Shown in pieces: positions 1 to 5,088 of a stretch of 5,088 nucleotides of DNA; the first letter of the stretch is position 1, and the number at the start of each line of letters is the position of its first letter. A program made the translations under genes and the position numbers. The stretch comes from Candidatus Hydrogenedentota bacterium (GTDB taxonomy: Bacteria; Hydrogenedentota; Hydrogenedentia; Hydrogenedentales; CAITNO01), in NCBI GenBank assembly GCA_007118765.1, contig SKQZ01000157.1, positions 1 to 5,088 on the forward strand, given 5' to 3'. Under the pieces are notes generated by a model that did no database searches, was not told the origin of the DNA, and saw only the letters and a program-made list of their open reading frames with translations.

Positions 1-1703
1 ACGATGCCACTGTCTACCAAGCCCCATGTGGACAGCAATACCATGATGGCAATGGAAAGACTGATATACCGCCACCGCAGAGCCCACCCGATGACGGGGC
101 TGTAATACCGTGTCACAAAACGTTCAAGCCCGAGGTTCATGTTGCTGTGGAACCATTTGCCAAGGCGCCGCAAGATATTATCGCTTGCCCTGTGCACGTT
201 GGGGTCGGGCAGATGATTCAAATGGGCGGGAAGCAATATCAAACATTCGATCAGCGATACGGCCAGTGCGGCGACCACCACCAGCGGCAACACCACGATC
301 ATTCTGCCCAAGGTGCCCGCCACAAAAAAGAGCGGCATGAACGCAATGATGCTGGTGGTGACGGCGGCAATTACAGGCAGTCCGACTTCCAACGTGCCCT
401 CAACGGCGGCTTGCAACGGCGGCATACCGTTCTTGCGGGCAACGTAGATGGCTTCGCCCACTACAATCGCGTCGTCCACAATAATACCCAGCACGGTTAT
501 CATGCCAAACAAGGTCATCATGTTGATGGTCACGTCGTAATACCACATGACAATGAACGCGCCCATGATACTGACCGGCATGCCCATGCCCGCCCAGAAG
601 CTCAACCGAATATCAAGAAACAGCCACAAAAACATGAACACCAGCATCAGTCCGATCAGGCCGTTGCGCATCAAAAGATCAATGCGCGCTTCGAGCCGGA
701 TGGCACGGCGGCGCCACGGTGTCAGCGCTACGCCCTCGGGCAGGGAGGATTGCTTGCGCTCCACATATTCCATGACGGCACGGTCAATAACCAGCGTGTC
801 TTCCCGTCTTGTCTTGCGTACCTGGATATTGATGGCCTTTTCGCCATTAAAGCGCATATATGTGTTTTCTTCCGTCAAGCCGTCGCGGATGCTTGCAATG
901 CTCCCCAAGGTAATGTGTTGACCGCTTGGCTGGGCAAGCACGACAATGTCTTCAAAGTCCGCGCCCGTGTAGTTGCGTCCGACGGTGCGCAGCCGAATTT
1001 GCTCTCCCTCCGTGCGCATTGTGCCGCCGGGCACGTTCATACTGTTTGCCTGCACCACTTGCGCCACTTGTTCAAAGGTGATGCCATATTGACGCAGCCG
1101 CTCCTCGGAAACCTCAATGGCGATTTCGTAGGGCCGGGCGCTGACCACGCTTGCCTGGGTCACTTCAGGCAGGTCGCGTATCTCATCCTTGATGATTTCG
1201 GCATATTCCCGCAATTCCACGTCACTCAGATCGGGGCCTGTCAGTGAAAGGAGCATCACCTGCATTCGCAGCACGAACTCCTCCACAATGGGGCGCTCCG
1301 CATCCAAAGGAAAGGTTGCAATGGCGTCAACGGCATTGCGCACCTCTTCCTTCACACGGCGTACATCGTAACCGTCCATTACTTCGATAACAGCCAACGC
1401 GACATGTTCGTTTGATATGGTCAGGTACTCATGAATGCCTTCGAGTCCATCAATGGCTTCTTCGATGCGGCGGCTGATGCCTTCCTCCACTTCTTCCGGG
1501 TCGGCGCCGGGCCAGGGAACCGTTATGCGCACCATGTCCAACTCGATGTCGGGGAAGGTTTCGCGGGACATGTTCCTGATGGCCAGATAGCCCCCAAAGA
1601 AAATGAAAAGCAACACGATATTGGCAAATACCGTGTTACGCGCAAAACTTGTGGCGAGAGCCCTCATCTGGGTGCGCTCCGCCTTTGCAGAACGAGATGC
1701 CAT
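1..1703 (-). CDS. RND (HAE1-family) efflux transporter permease subunit, N-terminal half (partial)
   Basis: The reverse strand reads 567 uninterrupted codons from ATG at 1703 to the left edge, so the C-terminal half lies outside the window (AcrB-type pumps are about 1,050 residues). Visible in order: TM1 (about 28-42); a porter region with the family-typical FPD and PGADPEEVEE pattern (about 50-75); further periplasmic porter/docking sequence to about 340; TM2 (347-363); TM3 (372-388); TM4 (394-415) carrying the paired acidic residues D410-D411 in GIIVDDAIVVGEA; TM5 (440-461); TM6 (466-491); and TM7 (546-562). In AcrB the matching D407/D408 pair carries the protons that drive drug export through a periplasmic adaptor and an outer-membrane channel. 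The substrate cannot be told from sequence. One small oddity is Ala where relatives often have Asn just after the VVGE of TM4. An in-frame ATG at 1715 would add four residues (MPKS). Neither ATG has a well-spaced Shine-Dalgarno; AAAGAG sits almost against the 1703 ATG. An in-frame TAG lies just upstream, at about 1757-1759. No adaptor gene lies directly upstream. The family call is very secure. Confidence 0.96.
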   Translation of the reverse strand, partial: MASRSAKAERTQMRALATSFARNTVFANIVLLFIFFGGYLAIRNMSRETFPDIELDMVRITVPWPGADPEEVEEGISRRIEEAIDGLEGIHEYLTISNEHVALAVIEVMDGYDVRRVKEEVRNAVDAIATFPLDAERPIVEEFVLRMQVMLLSLTGPDLSDVELREYAEIIKDEIRDLPEVTQASVVSARPYEIAIEVSEERLRQYGITFEQVAQVVQANSMNVPGGTMRTEGEQIRLRTVGRNYTGADFEDIVVLAQPSGQHITLGSIASIRDGLTEENTYMRFNGEKAINIQVRKTRREDTLVIDRAVMEYVERKQSSLPEGVALTPWRRRAIRLEARIDLLMRNGLIGLMLVFMFLWLFLDIRLSFWAGMGMPVSIMGAFIVMWYYDVTINMMTLFGMITVLGIIVDDAIVVGEAIYVARKNGMPPLQAAVEGTLEVGLPVIAAVTTSIIAFMPLFFVAGTLGRMIVVLPLVVVAALAVSLIECLILLPAHLNHLPDPNVHRASDNILRRLGKWFHSNMNLGLERFVTRYYSPVIGWALRWRYISLSIAIMVLLSTWGLVDSGI

Positions 1704-1827
1704 GCTCTTTGGCATATCGTGTGCGATGTATTGCGGACGGATGCGGCCCACCGGCCGCTATGAGGATGATATTGACGGTTCACGTAGCGGGCTGTTTCTT
1801 CCTGTTTGCCTCCGAATGTACTGTGGA

Positions 1828-1864
1828 GTGCACCATTATACGTGGTGTCCCCGTGTTGGTGCAC
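1828..1864 (-). promoter_or_regulatory. Candidate promoter for the RND gene, bracketed by an inverted repeat
   Basis: On the minus strand TATAAT (1840-1835) is a consensus -10 box. No good -35 box is found at 17 bases; GTGCAC or TGCACC occupies that place, so an activator or alternative sigma factor may be involved. The exact arms GTGCACCA (1828-1835) and TGGTGCAC (1857-1864) flank the -10/-35 interval, with a 21-base spacer. A second short pairing, CACCA (1831-1835) with TGGTG (1843-1847), encloses the -10 box itself. The predicted start near 1828 gives a leader of about 125 bases to the ATG at 1703. The -10 and repeats are seen directly; their function is inferred. Confidence 0.45.
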
Positions 1865-1916
1865 ATAAACACTTGAGGATTTTGACGCGCTGACGCGTAA
1901 TTATGTTTCGCTATTG

Positions 1917-1944
1917 TTGTCCCAAGTGTGTCATTCGCTATAAT
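1917..1944 (+). promoter_or_regulatory. Candidate sigma70-type promoter P1 for the AGE gene
   Basis: TTGTCC (1917-1922, four of six matches to TTGACA) is followed after 16 bases by a perfect TATAAT (1939-1944). The predicted start falls near 1951, within the palindrome GCGTACGC (1946-1953), a position where a bound repressor could block initiation. The leader to the ATG at 2069 would be about 118 bases. Confidence 0.5.
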
Positions 1945-1975
1945 GGCGTACGCATACTGTTGATTTGCACAGCGC

Positions 1976-1987
1976 AACAGGCCTGTT
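1976..1987. repeat. Perfect 12-base palindrome AACAGGCCTGTT, candidate operator
   Basis: AACAGG is followed directly by its reverse complement CCTGTT. It sits between the two candidate AGE promoters, downstream of the predicted P1 start. Its left arm overlaps another possible stem, CTGTTG (1957-1962) with CAACAG (1975-1980), so the two structures could not form together in a P1 transcript. It is either a dimeric regulator site or part of a leader-RNA fold; nothing in the window decides which. Confidence 0.4.
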
Positions 1988-1996
1988 ATTGATGTG

Positions 1997-2026
1997 TTGA
2001 CAACAATTTTATCCCCACCTGCAAAT
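1997..2026 (+). promoter_or_regulatory. Possible second promoter P2 for the AGE gene
   Basis: A perfect TTGACA (1997-2002) is embedded in the palindrome TGTTGACAACA (1995-2005). The best -10 at 18 bases, GCAAAT (2021-2026), matches only three of six positions, so the palindrome may be an operator and not a promoter. If used, the start would be near 2033, with a short leader of about 36 bases. Confidence 0.25.
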
Positions 2027-2055
2027 ACACAACGTACCAACTTATCCAATGGAAT

Positions 2056-2060
2056 GGAGA
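2056..2060 (+). promoter_or_regulatory. Ribosome binding site GGAGA that sets the AGE start
   Basis: GGAGA lies eight bases before ATG 2069. This favours that start over the in-frame ATGs at 2054 and 1994, which would add 5 or 25 poorly conserved-looking residues. The ATG at 2054 overlaps the GGAGA itself. Confidence 0.7.
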
Positions 2061-2068
2061 ATCGGCCC

Positions 2069-3268
2069 ATGTCATCTATTGCCCGATACGCAGAACAATG
2101 TCGCAGCACATTGCTCGACGACGTGATCCCCTTTTGGGAGCGACATTCCATTGACCGGGAGCATGGCGGTTATTTTACGTGTCTGGACGAGAAAGGCACG
2201 GTTTTTGACACGGACAAATTTGTTTGGCTTCAGGCGCGGCAGGTATGGACATTTTCCGTGTTGTGCAATCGGGTGGCCCGCAAAGCATCATGGTTGCAGG
2301 TCGCCCGGCATGGGGCGGACTTTTTGCGTGCTCACGGCATGGATGCACAGGGCAATTGGTATTTCGCGCTTGATCGCGCCGGGCAGCCACTGGTGCAGCC
2401 CTACAATATCTTTTCAGACTGCTTTGCAGCGATGGCTTTCGCCCAATACGGACTGGCTGCTGATGACGCTGATGCCCGTGCGTTGGCGTTGCGTACATAC
2501 CGCAATGTTCTTGCGCGCAAGGATAATCCCAAGGGCGTCTATTCAAAAAGTGTTCCGGGAACACGTCCCCTGGGTTCGCTGGCCCTGCCCATGATTCTGG
2601 CGAACCTGTCGTTAGAGCTGGAGCCACTGCTGGAGCAACCGGTGCTTGATGCCACGCTTGATGCCTGCATTATAGAGGTCACGGGGTGTTTTTTGGATAA
2701 AGAAACCGGTTTGTTGCACGAGCATGCAACGGCGGACGGTCATTTTCCGGACACCTTTGAAGGACGACTCATCAATCCCGGCCATGGCATTGAGGCGGCA
2801 TGGTTCTTGATGGATGTGGCTGTGCGCCGCCAGGAAGAGCCATTGTTGCGCCAATGTGTGGACATTGTATTGCGCACCCTCGAATTTGGCTGGGACAAGG
2901 AATATGGCGGCATCTTCTATTTTCTGGACAGCATGGGGAAGCCGCCGGTACAGCTGGAGTGGGATCAAAAACTATGGTGGGTGCATCTGGAAACATTGGT
3001 TGCCTTGGCAAAGGCGTATATGCTGACCGATTGCAAAGAATGCCTTGCATGGTTCGAACGCGTTTGGGCCTATGCGTGGCAACATTTTTCTGATCCCCGG
3101 CATGGCGAGTGGTGGGGGTATTTGAACAGGCGCGGCGAGGTTTTGCTGCCGATTAAAGGGGGGAAATGGAAGGGCTGTTTTCATGTGCCTCGTGCGTTAT
3201 ACCTGCTTTCGGACATATTGATGCCGTCATCATCGGATGCAAAAGACGGGCATGTGTCGCCTAGTTGA
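2069..3268 (+). CDS. N-acylglucosamine 2-epimerase (AGE/RnBP family)
   Basis: This 399-residue cytoplasmic protein matches the usual family length of about 390-420. The family folds as an (alpha/alpha)6 barrel and interconverts N-acetylglucosamine and N-acetylmannosamine, a link between amino-sugar and sialic-acid metabolism. Family blocks seen: LQARQVW with Arg57; PGTRPL (163-168) followed by LPMILANL (173-180); INPGHGIEAAWFL (235-247) with His239 and Glu242; KLWWVHLETL (301-310) with Glu308; and the hallmark KGGKWKGCFHVPRAL (363-377) with His372. From memory, these positions align directly with the catalytic residues reported for the cyanobacterial AGE, where two histidines act as acid/base. 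The last block argues for AGE over the related cellobiose 2-epimerases. The start at 2069 is chosen for its GGAGA ribosome site. The gene is divergent from the RND pump and has no nan-type neighbour in view, so its pathway is unclear. It has no signal peptide, and the residues after about 385 form a non-conserved polar tail. Confidence 0.93.
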   Translation: MSSIARYAEQCRSTLLDDVIPFWERHSIDREHGGYFTCLDEKGTVFDTDKFVWLQARQVWTFSVLCNRVARKASWLQVARHGADFLRAHGMDAQGNWYFALDRAGQPLVQPYNIFSDCFAAMAFAQYGLAADDADARALALRTYRNVLARKDNPKGVYSKSVPGTRPLGSLALPMILANLSLELEPLLEQPVLDATLDACIIEVTGCFLDKETGLLHEHATADGHFPDTFEGRLINPGHGIEAAWFLMDVAVRRQEEPLLRQCVDIVLRTLEFGWDKEYGGIFYFLDSMGKPPVQLEWDQKLWWVHLETLVALAKAYMLTDCKECLAWFERVWAYAWQHFSDPRHGEWWGYLNRRGEVLLPIKGGKWKGCFHVPRALYLLSDILMPSSSDAKDGHVSPS

Positions 3269-3294
3269 AAAAATCAGGGCAGATTATCTATTCT
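3265..3294 (+). promoter_or_regulatory. Candidate promoter for the lipoprotein pair
   Basis: TTGAAA (3265-3270, five of six -35 matches) overlaps the AGE stop codon. It is followed after 18 bases by TATTCT (3289-3294, four of six -10 matches). It would give a leader of about 115 bases before ATG 3417. Read-through from AGE is the alternative. Confidence 0.35.
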
Positions 3295-3329
3295 ATACAC
3301 AGATGAGTAGACGTGTTCATGCATTGCCT

Positions 3330-3343
3330 GCGGCGTGTGCCGC
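3330..3343 (+). terminator. GC-rich hairpin after AGE, weak terminator or leader structure
   Basis: GCGGC (3330-3334) pairs with GCCGC (3339-3343) across a GTGT loop, and TTCTTT follows at 3347-3352. The stem is only five base pairs and the T run is broken and displaced, so it is a poor intrinsic terminator. If the promoter at 3265-3294 is real, the hairpin lies in the leader of the lipoprotein transcript and could act there instead. Confidence 0.25.
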
Positions 3344-3382
3344 CGGTTCTTTGTGCGTTATGCGCATTTGGCGCGGTTCAGG

Positions 3383-3410
3383 CTCGTAAGACGAGTGATT
3401 ACAGGACGAG
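3383..3410 (+). promoter_or_regulatory. Stem-loop and repeated ACGAG beside the lipoprotein ribosome site
   Basis: CTCGT (3383-3387) can pair with ACGAG at 3391-3395 across a three-base loop. It can also pair with a second ACGAG at 3406-3410, which includes part of the GAGGT ribosome site (3408-3412). The two pairings exclude each other. With only five pairs each, any role in translation control is speculative. Confidence 0.25.
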
Positions 3411-3416
3411 GTAATT

Positions 3417-3935
3417 ATGATTCGGCTGACAATGCTATGTGTTATTGCAATGGGGGTGTTGATTGTGGGTGCAGGGTGTCAATCCACGCCGTGGCAGCGG
3501 GAAACCATGCCGCCGGTTGAATTGCTCGAGGACGATCCGTCGCCGAGTTATACGGAGGAAGGAACCGTTGCACCGAAACAGCCCGGCGGCTTGCAAATGG
3601 CGCCCAATCAACGTTTCCGAGATGTGCCGCTGCCGGCAAACGCCAAAGAGGACTTGGAACGTTCCTACGTTTATGAAACACCTGAATTCAAAGTGGGACG
3701 CATGGTGTACACCATTCGCGAATCGGTGAATGATATTGCCCAGTTCTATATTGACGCCTGCCCGGCTGCCGACTGGAGACTCATCAATGTGAAACAGGCA
3801 GATGGCGGTGCCGAGCTGTTGTTTCGAAAAGCCGGCAAGAAACTCGAAGTTTCCATTATTCCTTTGGGACTGTTCCGCGGACGGCGGTTGGTGCTCCATT
3901 TGGTGCCTGACCAGACAACGGAATCGGATTTTTAA
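3417..3935 (+). CDS. Probable lipoprotein of unknown family (first of pair)
   Basis: This 172-residue protein starts with a short basic end (MIR) and a hydrophobic stretch (residues 4-19). It then has VGAGC with the candidate lipid-bearing Cys21, followed by Gln, so it is probably a lipoprotein with a mature length of 152. Gly at -3 is unusual for a lipobox, which lowers certainty slightly. A Pro/Glu-rich linker (about 23-65) leads to a compact domain (about 66-165). The domain contains VPLPAN, a FKVGRMVYTI strand, the helix SVNDIAQFYIDACP, then DWRLINV and alternating strands to LVLHLVPD. The pattern recalls small bacterial envelope domains with an FY...GW.L core, but I do not recognise a named family and assign no function. 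GAGGT (3408-3412) four bases before the ATG supports this start over Met6. Its TAA overlaps the next gene's ATG, so the two are very probably cotranscribed and their products may work together. Confidence 0.88.
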   Translation: MIRLTMLCVIAMGVLIVGAGCQSTPWQRETMPPVELLEDDPSPSYTEEGTVAPKQPGGLQMAPNQRFRDVPLPANAKEDLERSYVYETPEFKVGRMVYTIRESVNDIAQFYIDACPAADWRLINVKQADGGAELLFRKAGKKLEVSIIPLGLFRGRRLVLHLVPDQTTESDF

Positions 3936-4414
3936 TGAAACGTTTTTGGACACCACTTCTTTTCGTGCTGTGTCTTGGCGTCTTTATTGGCTGCCAAGCA
4001 CAACTCCCGGTGGACTTGAGCCGGTTTACCGGTGCAAACGCGAAATTAACCGATGAAGAGAAAATTGCGTTGGTGCTTGAAGACGTGCAGCGGGGCATGG
4101 AAGGGCGTCGGGTTTACCAAGTCCTTGCCCACGTTTCCCGCAATTATGAGGACCGCAAAGGACGCAATTATGAGCGGTTGCGTGACGACCTTAATTTGTT
4201 GTTGCGCAATTATCGGGCAATAAACATCACGCGTACGCCCCCGAATATTCAGGTTCAGGGAGATCGGGCGCGGGTTATTGACACGTTCGGAACGATAGCC
4301 GAGTCGGTATCGCCGCTCGAATATCCCCCGGCCAATTTGCAGGGGCAGGTTATCATCATGATGGAACGCTTTGGCGATACGTGGCAAATTGTGGAGTGGG
4401 GGCCTGTTACCTGA
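3935..4414 (+). CDS. Probable lipoprotein with NTF2-like fold pattern (second of pair)
   Basis: This 159-residue protein has a basic start (MKR), a hydrophobic stretch (5-19) and VFIGC with candidate lipidated Cys20 followed by Gln, giving a mature length of 140. Phe at -3 is less common than Leu but tolerated. The rest reads as an NTF2-like/SnoaL alpha+beta cone. There are helices at about 38-56, 57-69 and 77-94, then strands at about 95-108, 111-124, 135-146 and 149-156, ending in the typical GDTWQIVEW. No conserved acid/base set shows that it is an enzyme; in lipoproteins this fold often serves binding. The ATG shares its A with the previous TAA and has only a weak GGA (3926-3928) upstream, as expected for translational coupling. 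The fold call is from pattern only and the function is unknown. Confidence 0.85.
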   Translation: MKRFWTPLLFVLCLGVFIGCQAQLPVDLSRFTGANAKLTDEEKIALVLEDVQRGMEGRRVYQVLAHVSRNYEDRKGRNYERLRDDLNLLLRNYRAINITRTPPNIQVQGDRARVIDTFGTIAESVSPLEYPPANLQGQVIIMMERFGDTWQIVEWGPVT

Positions 4415-4441
4415 CACGGCCACGATAAACGTCGGCAGCGC

Positions 4442-4469
4442 TTGTTTAGGGACGATACGCTTTTATTAC
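4442..4469 (+). promoter_or_regulatory. Weak possible promoter before the TPR gene
   Basis: TTGTTT (4442-4447) and TATTAC (4464-4469) are spaced by 16 bases in the 87-base gap after the lipoprotein pair. Both boxes are poor matches. A short imperfect stem, GCCACG (4419-4424) with CGTCGGC (4430-4436), precedes them but has no T run, so no terminator is called. The TPR gene may simply be read from the lipoprotein transcript. Confidence 0.2.
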
Positions 4470-4501
4470 AGCCAACAACAACACAACGAAAGTAATACGT
4501 A

Positions 4502-5088
4502 ATGGCAAGACCTCGAAAAAAGAAACCGTTGACAGACCATCTGCTGATCAAAGAAGAGCCCAAAACCGAATGGCAAAAGGCAGTGGCGCATCTGGAAGAA
4601 AATTACAAGTTGTATATTGCGGGCGCCATTTTCTTGCTGCTTTTGGTTGCCATTGGCGCGCTGATACGGATGAGCGCCGTAATCGGCGAGCGGGAAAAGG
4701 CGACGCGGTATGCGGAAGCGGCGCTTATTGAAGACCCTCAAGAGCGGCTTGAACGCTACAAGGAAGTGCTGGATTCCTTGGGACGTTGGACGCCTGAAGC
4801 GCTGTATCGCATGGGCGAGACTGCGATACAGGTCGAACAGTATGATGTTGCGGCGGAAGCATTTCGGCGTCTTCAGGAAGAATATCCCGACAGCACGTAC
4901 GTTCCCAATGCCATTGACGGCCTTGCCTTCGTTGCGTGGAATCGTGGCGATCTGGAGGCTGCTCTGGACGGGTTCGAGCGCATTGTGGAGCATTGGTCCG
5001 GTGAGTTTATTGCACGCCGCAAATTCTATGATATTGGCCGTGTGTTGGAGGAGATGGAGCGTTTTGAAGATGCGGCGGGCGCCTATCA
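4502..5088 (+). CDS. Membrane-anchored tetratricopeptide-repeat protein, YfgM-like topology (partial)
   Basis: The frame is open from ATG 4502 to the right edge: 195 codons plus two bases, with the C-terminus missing. A strongly basic start (ARPRKKK) and a polar stretch precede one hydrophobic segment (about 37-57, LYIAGAIFLLLLVAIGALI). This suggests a single-pass inner-membrane protein with a short cytoplasmic end and a periplasmic remainder. From about residue 97 come helical repeats of TPR type: 97-130 (ALYRMGETAIQVEQYDVAAEAF...YPDS), 134-167 (NAIDGLAFVAWNRGDLEAALDGF) and the start of a third from 171. This arrangement resembles E. coli YfgM, which works with periplasmic chaperones and the secretion channel, but similarity is at the level of architecture only. 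Generic TPR scaffolds look the same. The ribosome site is weak (GAAAG, 4488-4492, nine bases before the ATG) and follows a CAA-rich leader. It lies on the same strand as the lipoprotein pair, 87 bases downstream. Confidence 0.88.
   Translation, partial: MARPRKKKPLTDHLLIKEEPKTEWQKAVAHLEENYKLYIAGAIFLLLLVAIGALIRMSAVIGEREKATRYAEAALIEDPQERLERYKEVLDSLGRWTPEALYRMGETAIQVEQYDVAAEAFRRLQEEYPDSTYVPNAIDGLAFVAWNRGDLEAALDGFERIVEHWSGEFIARRKFYDIGRVLEEMERFEDAAGAY

Larger units (their letters stand above)
1704..2068. promoter_or_regulatory. Divergent intergenic control region between the RND pump and AGE genes
   Basis: These 365 bases lie between two outward-facing starts and hold no convincing gene. A perfect TATAAT occurs on each strand: minus at 1840-1835 facing the pump, plus at 1939-1944 facing the epimerase. 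Each implies a leader of roughly 120 bases. The region also has several exact palindromes: GCGTACGC at 1946-1953, AACAGGCCTGTT at 1976-1987 and TGTTGACAACA at 1995-2005. There is an 8-base inverted repeat at 1828-1835/1857-1864 and a tandem TGACGCG repeat at 1883-1889 and 1891-1897. This density suggests binding sites for one or more regulators, which is inference. An open frame on the minus strand (1780-2151) is not believed to be a gene. Confidence 0.6.

Noticed and set aside
147..1247. A 366-codon open frame on the plus strand
   Set aside because: It lies wholly antisense to the clearly recognisable RND gene, and its His/Gln-rich translation matches no protein pattern. It is a by-product of codon use on the other strand.
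1883..1897. Tandem TGACGCG repeat taken as an iteron or origin element
   Set aside because: Only two copies with an 8-base step and no replication gene or DnaA-box cluster nearby; at most it is a minor part of the control region.
1994..2068. A longer AGE start at ATG 1994 or 2054
   Set aside because: The added residues are not family-like, the 1994 start overlaps the palindrome and a possible promoter, and GGAGA is well placed only for ATG 2069.
1780..2151. A 123-codon minus-strand frame filling most of the divergent intergenic region
   Set aside because: It starts inside the AGE gene, has no ribosome site, resembles no family, and runs through both candidate promoters and all the palindromes.
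3335..3520. A 61-codon plus-strand frame starting in the leader of the first lipoprotein
   Set aside because: It overlaps the lipoprotein start in another frame, has no ribosome site and begins within the GC-rich hairpin.
3435..3956. A 173-codon minus-strand frame opposite the first lipoprotein
   Set aside because: The plus-strand frame has a ribosome site, a signal peptide and coupling to the next gene; this one has no such support.
4419..4436. Possible terminator stem after the second lipoprotein
   Set aside because: The stem is short and has a bulge, and no T run follows, so it does not meet the pattern of an intrinsic terminator.
4466..4993. A 175-codon minus-strand frame opposite the TPR gene
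   Set aside because: The plus strand encodes a basic start, a membrane segment and TPR repeats; the antisense translation shows no coherent domain.

Overview
The window looks like a chromosomal stretch from a Gram-negative bacterium of moderate GC content. An RND-type inner-membrane pump and two genes with lipoprotein signal peptides imply a double-membrane envelope. Coding density is high, and I see no insertion sequence, CRISPR array, tRNA or rRNA. The phylum cannot be fixed from the sequence alone.

Layout: (1) Positions 1-1703, minus strand, hold the N-terminal half (567 codons) of an RND/HAE1-family multidrug-efflux-type permease that runs off the left edge. (2) Positions 1704-2068 are a 365-base divergent intergenic region. 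It has one perfect TATAAT -10 box facing each way, several short perfect palindromes and a cluster of TGTTG/CAACA half-sites. (3) Positions 2069-3268, plus strand, encode a complete N-acylglucosamine 2-epimerase (AGE/RnBP family) with the expected active-site residues. (4) Positions 3269-3416 are a 148-base gap with a possible promoter, a GC-rich hairpin and a small stem-loop next to the ribosome binding site. (5) Positions 3417-4414 hold two small probable lipoprotein genes that overlap by one base (TAATG). The first is of unknown family and the second has an NTF2-like pattern. (6) From 4502 to the right edge runs the start of a membrane-anchored tetratricopeptide-repeat protein, resembling the YfgM type of single-pass inner-membrane TPR protein.

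How the genes fit together: the pump and the epimerase share a divergent control region and could be co-regulated, though their biochemical roles are not obviously linked. The epimerase would interconvert GlcNAc-type and ManNAc-type sugars in the cytoplasm. No other amino-sugar or sialic-acid gene is visible. The two lipoproteins and the TPR protein form a same-strand series that looks like an envelope-associated unit of unknown purpose. The lipoprotein pair is very probably cotranscribed and translationally coupled. Nothing here is clearly a new defence or mobile system. The items most worth checking are the divergent control region and the uncharacterised lipoprotein/TPR series.
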